Positions 1-7,366 of a stretch of 51,956 nucleotides of DNA are shown here, piece after piece (the stretch's first letter is position 1; each line of letters begins with the position of its first letter). Source of the stretch: BOG-908 sp964244615 (lineage in GTDB: Bacteria > Pseudomonadota > Alphaproteobacteria > Acetobacterales > Acetobacteraceae); NCBI GenBank assembly GCA_964244615.1, contig CAXTJP010000012.1, forward strand, positions 1 through 51,956, given 5' to 3'. Made by a program: the position numbers and the translations under genes. The notes under the pieces were generated by a model. The model was not told the DNA's origin. It searched no databases and saw only the letters and a list, made by a program, of their open reading frames with translations.

Positions 1-1
1 G

Positions 2-1033
2 CGGGGTTCGGCCTGGTCGGCGCTCGCTTGCCGGCCGGACGAGGTGACGGCACGCGCCGGGCGTTCCGGCCAGGCACTCTCGGACGCCACCGCTGCCCAC
101 GCCGCGGCCGCTGCCCGTTTGAACAGCGCGGAACGGCGGCATCGCGCTCTGGCCAACGCCGAGCGCGACGCCGCGCTCCGGGCCAGCGAAGGCCGCGAGC
201 GGCAGACCAGGGCGCAGGCCGCGTCGGAGGCCACCGCCCACGCGCTGCAGGCGGTGCTGGACCGGGCGGCCGAGCGGCTCGGCCCGGAATGCGTCGCGAT
301 GAAAATGCCCGATGCTGCATCCGACCTGTCCGACATGGCGGAGGAGCGGGCGCGGCGGCGCTTCGAACGGCTGTCCCGCGAGCGCGAGGAGATGGGCCCG
401 GTCAACCTGCTGGCCGAGCGCGAGCTGGAGGAGCTCACCGCGCGGCTCGATGCGCTGGAGGCGGAGCGGGCCGAGCTCGGCACCGCCATCGCCAAGCTGC
501 GCGGCGCGATCGGCCAACTGAACCGCGAGGGGCGCGAGCGGCTGGCCGCGGTGTTCGCCGCGGTGGACCAGCATTTCCGCATCCTGTTCACCCGCATGAT
601 GGGGGGCGGCCGGGCGCATCTGGCGCTGACCGGGTCGGAGGACCCGCTGGCGGCGGGGCTGGAGATCTACGCCGAGCCGCCGGGCAAGAAGCTGTCCGCC
701 CTGTCGCTGCTGTCGGGCGGGGAGCAGGCGCTGACGGCGCTCAGCCTGATCTTCGCGGTGTTCCGCTGCACGCCGGCGCCGCTCTGCGTGCTCGACGAGG
801 TGGACGCGCCGCTGGACGACGCCAACGTGGAACGCTTCTGCACCCTGCTGGACGAGATGGTGCGCGACACCGGCACCAGCTTCCTGGTGGTGACCCACCA
901 CCAGCTGACGATGTCGCGCATGGACCGGCTGTTCGGGGTGACGATGCAGGAGCGCGGGGTCTCGCGCCTGCTCTCGGTCGATCTGACGCGTGCCGCCGCC
1001 CTGGTGGAGCCGGTCATGCAGGCGGCGGAGTGA
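2..1033 (+). CDS. smc: Chromosome segregation protein SMC, C-terminal part (5' end outside the window)
   Basis: This is the C-terminal end of an SMC ATPase, which organises and segregates the chromosome with ScpA/ScpB. The frame is open to the window edge, so the start is missing; an internal GTG at 44 is not the real start. The first part is Ala/Arg/Glu-rich with coiled-coil character (the descending arm). The head follows: an EEMGPVNLLAE segment, the ABC signature LSGGEQALTAL (about 712-745) and a Walker B/D-loop LCVLDEVDAPLDD (about 783-820), then a switch His in VVTHHQ. Those motifs are diagnostic of SMC/RecN-like heads, and the length after the signature fits SMC. It runs convergently into a small minus-strand gene 36 bp away. 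Identity is confident; the missing N-terminal Walker A half must lie upstream. Confidence 0.93.
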   Translation, partial: RGSAWSALACRPDEVTARAGRSGQALSDATAAHAAAAARLNSAERRHRALANAERDAALRASEGRERQTRAQAASEATAHALQAVLDRAAERLGPECVAMKMPDAASDLSDMAEERARRRFERLSREREEMGPVNLLAERELEELTARLDALEAERAELGTAIAKLRGAIGQLNREGRERLAAVFAAVDQHFRILFTRMMGGGRAHLALTGSEDPLAAGLEIYAEPPGKKLSALSLLSGGEQALTALSLIFAVFRCTPAPLCVLDEVDAPLDDANVERFCTLLDEMVRDTGTSFLVVTHHQLTMSRMDRLFGVTMQERGVSRLLSVDLTRAAALVEPVMQAAE

Positions 1034-1069
1034 CCCCGGGGCCGCGCACCGGGCGTGGTCGGCCTCGGA

Positions 1070-1384
1070 TCAGGTGAACACCGAGACGACTAAGTAGATG
1101 AACAGGAACAGGGCAATCGCCCCGCCGAACATCGGCAGGATGAACCGCCACGCACGCACCTCCCTGTAGCGGGTGGGGAACTGGCACTCGAAACAGCACC
1201 CGTCGGACTGCCGACGCATCTGCAGCAGGGTCGGCGCGGTCTTCAGGCCGGCGGCCCGCCACTGCTTCTCGGTCATGTTCGGCCGGCGCAGCGCCTGCGT
1301 CTCAAGGTACTGCGCCATCGCGTGCGGCCCGCTGATCTTGATGGCCTTGCCGCACACGCGGCATTGATCGACCCCGTACGTCAT
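1070..1384 (-). CDS. Small Cys-pair (zinc-ribbon-like) single-pass membrane protein, unknown function
   Basis: A 104-residue protein starting MTYGVDQC. It has a CxxC pair near the N-terminus (CRVC, residues 8-11) and a second cysteine cluster CCFEC around residue 63. Together they could form a zinc ribbon. A hydrophobic C-terminal helix (FGGAIALFLFIYLVVSV) would anchor it in the membrane with the Cys domain in the cytoplasm. I recognise no named family. The ATG at 1384 follows an in-frame Ala/Asn-rich stretch, so a slightly earlier start is possible, but the Cys motif begins directly after it. It converges with smc and diverges from the small exported protein at 1496. A much longer antisense reading frame extends this one to 3136, but it lies opposite the atp genes and is not real. 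Confidence 0.6.
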   Translation of the reverse strand: MTYGVDQCRVCGKAIKISGPHAMAQYLETQALRRPNMTEKQWRAAGLKTAPTLLQMRRQSDGCCFECQFPTRYREVRAWRFILPMFGGAIALFLFIYLVVSVFT

Positions 1385-1495
1385 TGCATTGTCCTGCTTG
1401 GCTTCAGCACCGGTTGAACTTGGCCCCTTCGCCCGTATCCTTCCACCCGGCACCGTCGCAGGCAATTCCGTATTCCGTTCCGGCAGGAGAACGCC

Positions 1496-1894
1496 ATGCC
1501 CACCCGAAAGATCGCACGCGACGGCCTGCTGGCCGCCGCCCTGCTGGCCTCGACCGCGGCGCAGGCGGTGCCTGACCCGAAGACCGCCGCACCCGTGCAT
1601 CACGCCCATGGCCGTCGGCACCACCACCTGGCGTCCCGGATCGCGCCGTTGCCGCCTGCCGCGTCGGCGGCGCCCGTGGGCAACGGCACCAGCCCGGCCC
1701 CGGTGCCGAACGAGGCGATGTCCGCGCCGATCGACAACACCGACAAGACGGCCAGCGTGGCACCCAGCGTGTTCTCGCTGCACTACCCGCCGCAGGGCGA
1801 CGGCTACGTCACCGGGTCCAGCCCGCAGGCGATGGACGACCGTAACGCCGCAAAGGCGACCGGCGTGCAGGCCAAGGTGCCGCTGCCGCAATGA
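1496..1894 (+). CDS. Small exported hypothetical protein
   Basis: A 132-residue protein with a clear Sec signal peptide: a basic start (MPTRKIARDG), a hydrophobic LLAAALLAS core and an AQA cleavage site near residue 23. The mature part is His-, Pro- and Ala-rich (HHAHGRRHHH near residues 35-44) and low in complexity, with no catalytic motif. The His cluster could bind metal, but that is inference. A Shine-Dalgarno-like aggaga precedes the ATG. It lies alone between a minus-strand gene and the atp operon, about 110 bp upstream of atpI. I do not recognise a family. Confidence 0.6.
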   Translation: MPTRKIARDGLLAAALLASTAAQAVPDPKTAAPVHHAHGRRHHHLASRIAPLPPAASAAPVGNGTSPAPVPNEAMSAPIDNTDKTASVAPSVFSLHYPPQGDGYVTGSSPQAMDDRNAAKATGVQAKVPLPQ

Positions 1895-2006
1895 CCGGCG
1901 CCGCAGGCGGCCTGTTTGCGGCCTGTGGTCGCCTTGACACCCCGCGGCACCGCATCTAGCAAGCCGGGGCTTTCCAGCACGGGGGCCCCGGGCCTCTGGA
2001 GCGGTG

Positions 2007-2342
2007 ATGAGCGAGGACAATGGCGGCGCCGGCGGTTCCTTCGAGGACCGGTTGCGCGCCGCATGCAGCCGGCAGGGTATGGATGCCCCGTCCGGTGCGG
2101 CCGCATCCGGTGCCGACACATCTCGCGACGGGCGTGAGGCGTCGGCCCTGGGGGTCGGGCTGCGTGTGGGGGTGGAGCTGGTTTCCGCCCTGGCGGTGGC
2201 GGTCGCCATCGGCTGGGGGCTGGACCACTGGCTGCACACGCTGCCGCTGTTCCTCGTGATCTTCGTGGTGCTGGGAGGGGTTGCGGGCTTGCTGAACGTG
2301 TGGCGCCAGGTCGGGCCGCAACGTAGCCGGGACCCGGGCTGA
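2007..2342 (+). CDS. atpI: ATP synthase accessory protein I (AtpI/AtpZ-type)
   Basis: A small protein with a hydrophilic N-terminal third followed by two hydrophobic helices (around ALGVGLRVGVELVSALAVAV and LPLFLVIFVVLGGVAGLLN), the layout of AtpI/AtpZ proteins. These help assemble the c-ring and handle Mg2+ or Ca2+ at the F0 sector. It sits 26 bp upstream of atpB as the first gene of the F0 operon, the usual place for atpI. The N-terminal 45 residues are Gly/Ala-rich and poorly conserved. An overlapping GTG at 2004 is an equally possible start and changes the protein by one residue. Confidence 0.8.
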   Translation: MSEDNGGAGGSFEDRLRAACSRQGMDAPSGAAASGADTSRDGREASALGVGLRVGVELVSALAVAVAIGWGLDHWLHTLPLFLVIFVVLGGVAGLLNVWRQVGPQRSRDPG

Positions 2343-2368
2343 CGGGTCGGACGACAGCGAAGGACTTC

Positions 2369-3139
2369 ATGGTGGCGGCAGCCGCGGAACACACAGGCGC
2401 ACCGGCGATCGACGCGCTCGGCCAGTTCAGGCTGCAGCCGGTCGGCCGGATCGGCGCGGCGCTCGACTTCACCCAGGCCAATCTGCTGATGGTCGTCGGC
2501 TGCGCGCTGGTGCTGGCGCTGCTGTATTACGGGTCGCGTCCGCGCGCCGTGGTGCCTGGCCGGCTGCAATCGGCCGCCGAACTCGCCTACAGCCTCACCT
2601 TCCGCATGGCGGTCGACCAGATCGGGCCGGAGGGGCGGCGCTACTTCCCGTTCGTGTTCACGCTGTTCTTCTTCGTGCTGATGGGCAACCTGCTGGGCCT
2701 CGTGCCCTTCTCGTTCACCTATACCAGCCACATCGCCATCACCCTGGCCCTGGCTTTGCTGGTGATCGTGCTGGTCACCGCGGTGGCGCTGGCCGAGCAC
2801 GGGCTGCACTTCTTCTCGTATTTCTTCCCGCCCGGCGCGCCGGTGTTCCTTGCACCGCTGATCGTGCCGATCGAGATCATCTCCTACCTCTCGCGCCCGG
2901 TCAGCCTGTCGATCCGCCTGTTCGCCAACATGGTGGCGGGCCACGTGATGTTCGCCGTGTTCGCCACCTTCGTGGTGATGCTGGGCAGTGCCTCGGTGAT
3001 CGGCGCCATCGGCGCCATCGGGCCGCTGGCCATCAACGTGGCGCTGATGGGCTTCGAACTGCTGGTCGCGGCCTTGCAGGCCTACGTGTTTGCCATCCTG
3101 ACCTGCATCTACCTGCACGACGCGGTGCACCTGCACTGA
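2369..3139 (+). CDS. atpB: F0F1 ATP synthase subunit a
   Basis: A 256-residue multi-pass membrane protein forming the proton half-channels against the c-ring. The diagnostic segment SIRLFANMVAGHVM (around residues 181-194) holds the essential arginine of subunit a, and the PIEIISYLSRPVSLS and NVALMGFELLVAALQAYVF helices match the family. Length is typical for alphaproteobacteria. It lies between atpI and atpE in the standard order atpI-B-E-F'-F. The F1 genes are not in the window, as expected where F0 and F1 operons are split. Confidence 0.97.
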   Translation: MVAAAAEHTGAPAIDALGQFRLQPVGRIGAALDFTQANLLMVVGCALVLALLYYGSRPRAVVPGRLQSAAELAYSLTFRMAVDQIGPEGRRYFPFVFTLFFFVLMGNLLGLVPFSFTYTSHIAITLALALLVIVLVTAVALAEHGLHFFSYFFPPGAPVFLAPLIVPIEIISYLSRPVSLSIRLFANMVAGHVMFAVFATFVVMLGSASVIGAIGAIGPLAINVALMGFELLVAALQAYVFAILTCIYLHDAVHLH

Positions 3140-3183
3140 GGCAGGCGTCGCGATACCTCCACCACCCTTAAGGACAACGAGAC

Positions 3184-3429
3184 ATGGACGTTCAGACTGC
3201 CCAGGCCTTCCTCCCGGCTGCCAAGGCGCTCGGCGCCGGCATCGCCGTCATCGCCCTGGCGGGCGTCGGCATCGGCATCGGCAACATCTTCTCCTCGCTG
3301 GTCACCAGCGTCGCACGCAACCCGTCGGCCCGCGACCAGGTGTTCGGCCTGGGCATCCTGGGCTTCGCGCTGACCGAAGCGGTGGCGCTGTTCGCCCTGC
3401 TGATCGCCTTCCTGATCCTGTTTACTTAA
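3184..3429 (+). CDS. atpE: F0F1 ATP synthase subunit c
   Basis: An 81-residue hairpin of two transmembrane helices that forms the rotating c-ring. The first helix carries the Gly-rich packing motif (AGVGIGIGNIF) and the polar loop has RNPSARDQ. The second helix carries the ion-binding glutamate at residue 65 in GFALTEAVALFAL. The surroundings look like a proton (not sodium) site. An aaggac Shine-Dalgarno lies just upstream of the ATG, consistent with the high translation this subunit needs. It is followed 3 bp later by atpF'. Confidence 0.97.
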   Translation: MDVQTAQAFLPAAKALGAGIAVIALAGVGIGIGNIFSSLVTSVARNPSARDQVFGLGILGFALTEAVALFALLIAFLILFT

Positions 3430-3432
3430 TTC

Positions 3433-4014
3433 ATGCTGCCTGTAAGGCGCCCGGCGCTCGGCTTTTCCGCGGCCCTGCTGGCGGCCGGGTCGGCGCGTGC
3501 GGAGACGATGCCGCAGCTCGATTTCGGCAACCGCCTGCTGGTGGCCCAGGTCGTGTGGGGTGCGGTGATCTTCGCGGTGTTCTACCTGCTGGTGGCACGC
3601 TGGGGCCTGCCCCGGGTGGGCGCGGTGCTGGAGATGCGCGCCGGCACGATCGCCGGCGACCTGCAGCGTGCCCACGCTTCCAAGATGGAAGCCGACCACG
3701 CGGTGGCCGAGCTGAACGCGGCGCGCCAGCGTGCCTACGCGCAGAGCCAGGCGGCAGTCGCCGAAGCGATGCAGAAGGCCAAGACCGAGGCGGCAGCCCG
3801 CGCGGCCGAGCAGGACGCGAGGCTGGACGCGCAGCTCGCCGCCAGCGAGGCGCAGATCGGCCAGGCCCGCAACGCCGCCATGGGCGCGCTGCGCCAGGTG
3901 GCGACGGAGACGGCCACCGCGCTCGTTGCCCGGCTGACCAACAGCCCGGCCGACGAAGGCCGCGTGCGGGACGCGGTCGGCCGTATCCTGCACGACCGCG
4001 GCCTGGCCGCCTGA
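3433..4014 (+). CDS. atpF': F0F1 ATP synthase subunit b' with a signal-like N-terminal extension
   Basis: Peripheral stalk subunit b': one transmembrane helix (AQVVWGAVIFAVFYLLVARW) and then a long Ala/Glu/Arg-rich coiled coil that reaches F1. It lies directly before a second b-type subunit, as in phototrophs and alphaproteobacteria with b/b' heterodimers. From the ATG at 3433, three bases after atpE, the protein begins with about 23 residues resembling a Sec signal peptide (basic start, AALLAAGS core, ARA/ET cleavage-like site). A second ATG at 3508 gives MPQLDFGNR, which matches the usual family start and has GGAG three bases upstream. Neither start has a well-placed ribosome site, so the true N-terminus is open (193 or 168 residues). 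Confidence 0.92.
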   Translation: MLPVRRPALGFSAALLAAGSARAETMPQLDFGNRLLVAQVVWGAVIFAVFYLLVARWGLPRVGAVLEMRAGTIAGDLQRAHASKMEADHAVAELNAARQRAYAQSQAAVAEAMQKAKTEAAARAAEQDARLDAQLAASEAQIGQARNAAMGALRQVATETATALVARLTNSPADEGRVRDAVGRILHDRGLAA

Positions 4015-4027
4015 ACGGGGTTCCCGG

Positions 4028-4525
4028 ATGAAACACCTGCTGCTCGATCCGGAGTTCTGGGTCCTAGTCTCGTTCGTGGTGTTCTTCGTGCTGTTCGGCC
4101 GTCGGCTGTGGATTGCGGTCGCTGGCCTGCTGGACGGCCATACCAGGGCGATCCGCACCGAGCTCGGCGAGGCGCAACGTCTGCGCCAGGAGGCGGAAGC
4201 CATGCTGGTCGAGGCACAGCGCGCCCGCACGGCGGCCCTGGCGGAAGCCGAGCAGGTTCTGGCACGGAGCCACACCGAAGCGGCACGGGTGGCCGCATCG
4301 GCCGCCGCCGAGGCGGAAGCGTCGGGACGGCGCCGGGAACGCGTGGCGCTGGACCGCATCGCGGCCGCGGAAAAGGCTGCCCTGACCGAAGTGCGCCAGG
4401 CCGCGGCCGACATCGCCACCACCGCCGCGCGCCAGGTCATTGCCGAGGGTTTGGGCGACGAGACCGGGACCGCGCTGCTAAACCAGGCGATCGCCAACCT
4501 GCCCAGGGCACTAAGAGCCGCGTAG
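4028..4525 (+). CDS. atpF: F0F1 ATP synthase subunit b
   Basis: A 165-residue stator subunit: an N-terminal transmembrane helix (FWVLVSFVVFFVLFGRRLW) and a long charged coiled coil rich in Ala, Glu, Arg and Gln, ending in the helix that contacts subunit delta. It follows atpF' by 13 bp and is the last gene of the F0 operon. The next gene, thyX, converges on it. One copy of the dispersed intergenic repeat (4541-4600) begins about 15 bp past the stop and probably ends the operon transcript. Confidence 0.95.
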   Translation: MKHLLLDPEFWVLVSFVVFFVLFGRRLWIAVAGLLDGHTRAIRTELGEAQRLRQEAEAMLVEAQRARTAALAEAEQVLARSHTEAARVAASAAAEAEASGRRRERVALDRIAAAEKAALTEVRQAAADIATTAARQVIAEGLGDETGTALLNQAIANLPRALRAA

Positions 4526-4540
4526 TCGGGTGCCAGCAGC

Positions 4541-4600
4541 AACCTCCGCGACAGCATGACCAAAAGTTTGCTTCTTTTTGCAAAAAGAAGGCCTTGCCTT
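4541..4600. repeat. Dispersed intergenic repeat, copy A (terminator-like)
   Basis: This copy contains ctccgcgacagcatgac followed by a perfect 20-nt inverted repeat, CTTCTTTTTG at 4571-4580 and CAAAAAGAAG at 4581-4590, then ggccttgcctt. The same block recurs near 7241-7366, 20008-20058, 31885-31970 and 50348-50411. It fills the gap between convergent atpF and thyX. An A/T-rich hairpin with flanking T or A runs could terminate from both sides; that role is inferred. Confidence 0.85.
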
Positions 4601-4604
4601 GCTG

Positions 4605-5537
4605 TCAGAGGTTCAAAGCGCCCATCATCTCCGACCACTCACGCGTGGACAGTCCGCTGCCGGCCTGTTCGACCGCCTCGCCCGCCAAGCGCCGGCGCAG
4701 CACCGCCAGCATCTGCGCGGAGAACGTGACCGCGCCCAGGCGGTAGTCGCAGAACGCCTCGTGGGCGGCCGGCACCCAGGCACGCACCATGGCCAGGATG
4801 GCATCTGCATAGACGCGTATCTCGTATTGCGCGTGCGCATCGGCGCGCAGGCTGCAGAAGTTCAACAGGTTGTGCAGGTCGGTCTTCCAGTACCACTGGG
4901 TATAGGCGTTCAGCGTCAGGTTCATGCGCGCCAGTTCGCGCGCCAGGCCCCGGCGGCTCTCGTCCTGCACGGCGCCGTCGGCCGTCTCGTTCAGCATGCG
5001 CACGTAGTGGTCGTAGTTGCGGGCCGCATCATCGCGGAGCAGGCCGAGCACCTCGGTGGCCTCATCGCCCTCCAGCACGGCGCCCCTGCCCTGCCGGTTG
5101 GCGGATGACTGCGCGGCGAGCTGCTCCGGCGCCGGGATGTAGAACTCGCGGTCCATGACCGAGTAGCGGGCAGAGTACTCGTTCACGTTGGCCATGCGAT
5201 GACGGATCCATTGCCGCGCCACGAAGATCGGCAGCTTCACATGCAGCTTGATCTCGCACATTTCGAACGGCGTGCTGTGCCGGTGGCGCATCAGGTAGCG
5301 GATCAGGCCGGCATCCTCGGACACGCGGCGGGTGCCACGCCCGTAGCTGACGCGCGCCGCCTGCACGATGGCGCTGTCGTCGCCCATGTAGTCGATCACG
5401 CGGATGAAGCCGTGGTCCAGCAGCGGCACCGCCTGGAACAGCAGCGCCTCCAGCGCGGGCACGCTCGGCCGCCTGGTTTCGAAGCGGCCATCCCGCTGGG
5501 CGTCGATCTCTGCGCGCTGGGCGTCGGTCAGGGGCAT
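4605..5537 (-). CDS. thyX: FAD-dependent thymidylate synthase ThyX
   Basis: Makes dTMP from dUMP using FAD, NADPH and methylene-tetrahydrofolate, without the dihydrofolate by-product of ThyA. The ThyX signature is present as RHRMANVNEYSARYS (RHRx7S), preceded by the conserved RHRHSTPFE and FVARQWIRHR segments. At 310 residues it is long for ThyX but normal for the alphaproteobacterial form. The ATG at 5537 faces the tmRNA promoter at 5562, so the two are divergent. No thyA is visible, so ThyX may be the only thymidylate synthase, but the rest of the genome is not seen. Confidence 0.96.
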   Translation of the reverse strand: MPLTDAQRAEIDAQRDGRFETRRPSVPALEALLFQAVPLLDHGFIRVIDYMGDDSAIVQAARVSYGRGTRRVSEDAGLIRYLMRHRHSTPFEMCEIKLHVKLPIFVARQWIRHRMANVNEYSARYSVMDREFYIPAPEQLAAQSSANRQGRGAVLEGDEATEVLGLLRDDAARNYDHYVRMLNETADGAVQDESRRGLARELARMNLTLNAYTQWYWKTDLHNLLNFCSLRADAHAQYEIRVYADAILAMVRAWVPAAHEAFCDYRLGAVTFSAQMLAVLRRRLAGEAVEQAGSGLSTREWSEMMGALNL

Positions 5538-5561
5538 GGCACAGAGCTAGCGCGTCTCGGC

Positions 5562-5590
5562 TTGCCGAAACAGGTCCGTATGCCTATCTT
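5562..5590 (+). promoter_or_regulatory. Sigma-70-type promoter of the tmRNA gene
   Basis: TTGCCG at 5562-5567 and TATCTT at 5585-5590 are separated by exactly 17 bp, giving a predicted start near 5597. That lies just upstream of the tmRNA acceptor piece. It sits in the 5' gap between divergent thyX and ssrA. Confidence 0.55.
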
Positions 5591-5596
5591 TGGTTC

Positions 5597-5885
5597 GTTA
5601 GCTTCGGCCGACTATGGCGATAAACGGTGCGTGGAATAAACGTTGTGGACCCGGGGGCAGTGCCCGGCGTCTCCACCAACGATCTGGACGGCCCGGGGAC
5701 GGGCCTTGCGGGGACGACACAGGCTCGACACGCGTAGTAAAGACTCATCTTTTGCCCGGCATGATACCGCCGTTATCGGGTCAACACCACAAGTGCGAAC
5801 GATAACTTCGAAGCACTCGCGATCGCTGCGTAAGCAGTGACACGCGCGGTTAGGGGGGCCCCGGGCAACAGAATGCCCCCCACTT
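5597..5885 (+). ncRNA. ssrA: Permuted two-piece (alphaproteobacterial) tmRNA
   Basis: tmRNA rescues stalled ribosomes and tags the unfinished protein for proteolysis. The gene is circularly permuted. The acceptor piece comes first and ends CGTCTCC-A-CCA at 5668-5678. A spacer follows with a GGCCCG/CGGGCC hairpin (5690-5705). The coding piece then starts GGGGACG at 5710. The two ends pair as a 7-bp acceptor stem with a G-U at the third position, the alanine identity element. The acceptor piece has a CCGGG/CCCGG T-stem, and CACGC in the coding piece can pair with GCGTG upstream. The tag frame at 5795-5833 encodes ANDNFEALAIAA then TAA, so the added peptide is A-ANDNFEALAIAA. The coding piece probably ends in the GGGGGG/CCCCCC stem at 5853-5881. 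Mature ends are estimates. sspB follows at once. Confidence 0.93.
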
Positions 5886-5991
5886 TCCACCTTTCAATCT
5901 GCGCTGTTTGCGTAACGGCGGCCACGATTGCCAGCTTGGGTTTGCCGCGGCCGGCTTGCGCGCTATGAGAGCGGTTCGCGGGAGCAGGACG

Positions 5992-6501
5992 ATGGAAGAC
6001 GACACCGAGGCGACGGGTGGGGCGAACGGCACGCCGGAGAGCTTGCTCCCCTACGATCTCTGGATGGAGGAGGCGCTGCGTGGCGTGGTGGCGCGGGCGC
6101 TGACCCACGCGATGACCGAGGGCCTGCCGGGCCAGCACCATTTCTACATCACGTTCCAGACGGGCTATCCCGGCGTGGTGATCCCGCCGCGGCTGCTGCA
6201 GAAATACCCCGACGAGATGACCATCGTCCTGCAGCACCAATACGACAACCTGATGGTGGACGAGGTCGCCGGCCTGTTCGGGGTCAGCCTGTCCTTCGGC
6301 GGCGTTCTCTCGGCCCTGACCGTGCCGTTCGCCGCGGTGAGCGCCTTTGTCGACCCGCACGTGCAGTACGGGCTGCGCTTCCGGGTGCAGATGCCCGCCG
6401 CCGCCGAGCCCGCCGCACCGCCGCCCCCGGCGCTGCCGGCCCCAGCCGACGCCACCCCGCAGGTGGTCAGCCTGGACGCGTTCCGCCGCAAGCGCGACTG
6501 A
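5992..6501 (+). CDS. sspB: SspB-type adaptor for ClpXP
   Basis: SspB binds the ssrA tag on rescued proteins and hands them to ClpXP. The protein (169 residues) has the SspB fold region, with LPYDLWMEEALRGVVARAL, HHFYITFQT and a VVIPPRLLQKYPDEMTIVLQH strand pair. A Pro/Ala-rich linker leads to a C-terminal VVSLDAFRRKR, which matches the ClpX-binding tail of alphaproteobacterial SspB. I chose the ATG at 5992 because ggagcagg lies just upstream and the family starts near here; an upstream in-frame start at 5908 would add unconserved residues. It lies about 105 bp after ssrA, so the tag and its adaptor are neighbours. The stop overlaps the next start (TGATG). Confidence 0.93.
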   Translation: MEDDTEATGGANGTPESLLPYDLWMEEALRGVVARALTHAMTEGLPGQHHFYITFQTGYPGVVIPPRLLQKYPDEMTIVLQHQYDNLMVDEVAGLFGVSLSFGGVLSALTVPFAAVSAFVDPHVQYGLRFRVQMPAAAEPAAPPPPALPAPADATPQVVSLDAFRRKRD

Positions 6502-7241
6502 TGCGCGTGCTGGGCCGCCTGGTCCTGGTCCAGGTGGCCTGCCTGATCCTCATGCTGGCCTTGGCGCCGCTCGCCGCGGTGGTGCTGCTGGGCGCGCCGG
6601 GCCTGGGCGCGCTGCTCGCCGACCCGTCCATGGTTGCGGCCGCCTTGCGCAGCATGCTGCTGGGCGAGGCGGGAACCGCCATCGGCTGGCCCGCCGGACT
6701 GCTGGCGGCGTTGGCGATCTGGGGTCGGCCGCCTGCCTTGCGCCGGCTGGTGCTGGGCTGCGCGCTGCTGATCCTGGTGGCGCCGCCGAGCGTGTTCGCG
6801 GCGGGCCTGGTTCGGCTGGCAAACGGCGCGGGCGTGGCCGGCGCGCATGTCCTGGCGCTGCTGGCGGCGCACGCGGCACCCGCCGCCGCCATCGTGGCGC
6901 TGGTGATGACCGGCGCGCTGAACCAACTGGACCCCAGGCTGCGCCACAGTGCGGCGACCTGCGGCGCCACCGCCGGGCAGACCTGGCGGCTGGTGCTGTT
7001 CCCGGCGCTAGCGATGCCGCTGGCCGTGGCGGCGGCGGCCGGCTTCGCCGTGTCCCTGGGCAGAGCCGGGCTGGACGCACGGCTGGCCCCGCTGCACCAC
7101 CCCACGCTTGCCGGCCTGCTCGACGCCGCCTGGCGCCAGGCGGACGTGGCCGCGGCGCCCGAGGCGCTGCTGCTGGCGATGCTGGCGACGGCGCCGCTGT
7201 TGGGTGTCGGGCTGCTGGCGGTGCTTCGGACGAAAGTTTAG
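6501..7241 (+). CDS. ABC transporter permease (binding-protein-dependent type)
   Basis: A 246-residue, strongly hydrophobic protein with about six transmembrane segments. The segment DPRLRHSAATCGATAGQTWR followed by LVLFPAL matches the EAA cytoplasmic loop (EAA...G...LP) that docks to the ABC ATPase in CysW/PotC-type permeases. No ATPase, partner permease or binding protein lies beside it, so the substrate cannot be inferred and it may be an orphan. Its ATG overlaps the sspB stop by one base, so it is probably co-transcribed and translationally coupled. The stop lies at the edge of dispersed repeat copy B. A reading frame that extends this one upstream over sspB is a shadow. Confidence 0.72.
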   Translation: MRVLGRLVLVQVACLILMLALAPLAAVVLLGAPGLGALLADPSMVAAALRSMLLGEAGTAIGWPAGLLAALAIWGRPPALRRLVLGCALLILVAPPSVFAAGLVRLANGAGVAGAHVLALLAAHAAPAAAIVALVMTGALNQLDPRLRHSAATCGATAGQTWRLVLFPALAMPLAVAAAAGFAVSLGRAGLDARLAPLHHPTLAGLLDAAWRQADVAAAPEALLLAMLATAPLLGVGLLAVLRTKV

Positions 7242-7366
7242 GAAGCAGTTCTTTTTTGGAAAAAAGAACCAAAAAACTTCTGTTCATTGGTCGGGTGTTT
7301 GAAGGAAGCTCCGCGATAGCATGACCAGTAGTTTTTTGCTGCTTTTTTCAGAAAAGTAGACCTTCC
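7241..7366. repeat. Dispersed intergenic repeat, copy B (two inverted units)
   Basis: Two units lie in opposite orientation. The left, inverted unit has a perfect 10-bp inverted repeat, GTTCTTTTTT at 7248-7257 and AAAAAAGAAC at 7260-7269, then ctgttcattgg. The right, direct unit reads ggaagctccgcgatagcatg and then a ttttttgctgcttttttc core and accttccctt. It lies between convergent genes. The last residues and stop codon of the GH5-like gene (stop at 7348-7350) come from inside the right unit. Confidence 0.85.

Noticed and set aside
1070..3136. A 688-residue minus-strand reading frame opposite atpB/atpI
   Set aside because: It is an antisense shadow produced by high GC; its real part is only the 104-residue Cys protein at 1070-1384.
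5928..7241. A long frame covering sspB and the permease
   Set aside because: Its first half is out of frame with sspB; the permease really begins at 6501.
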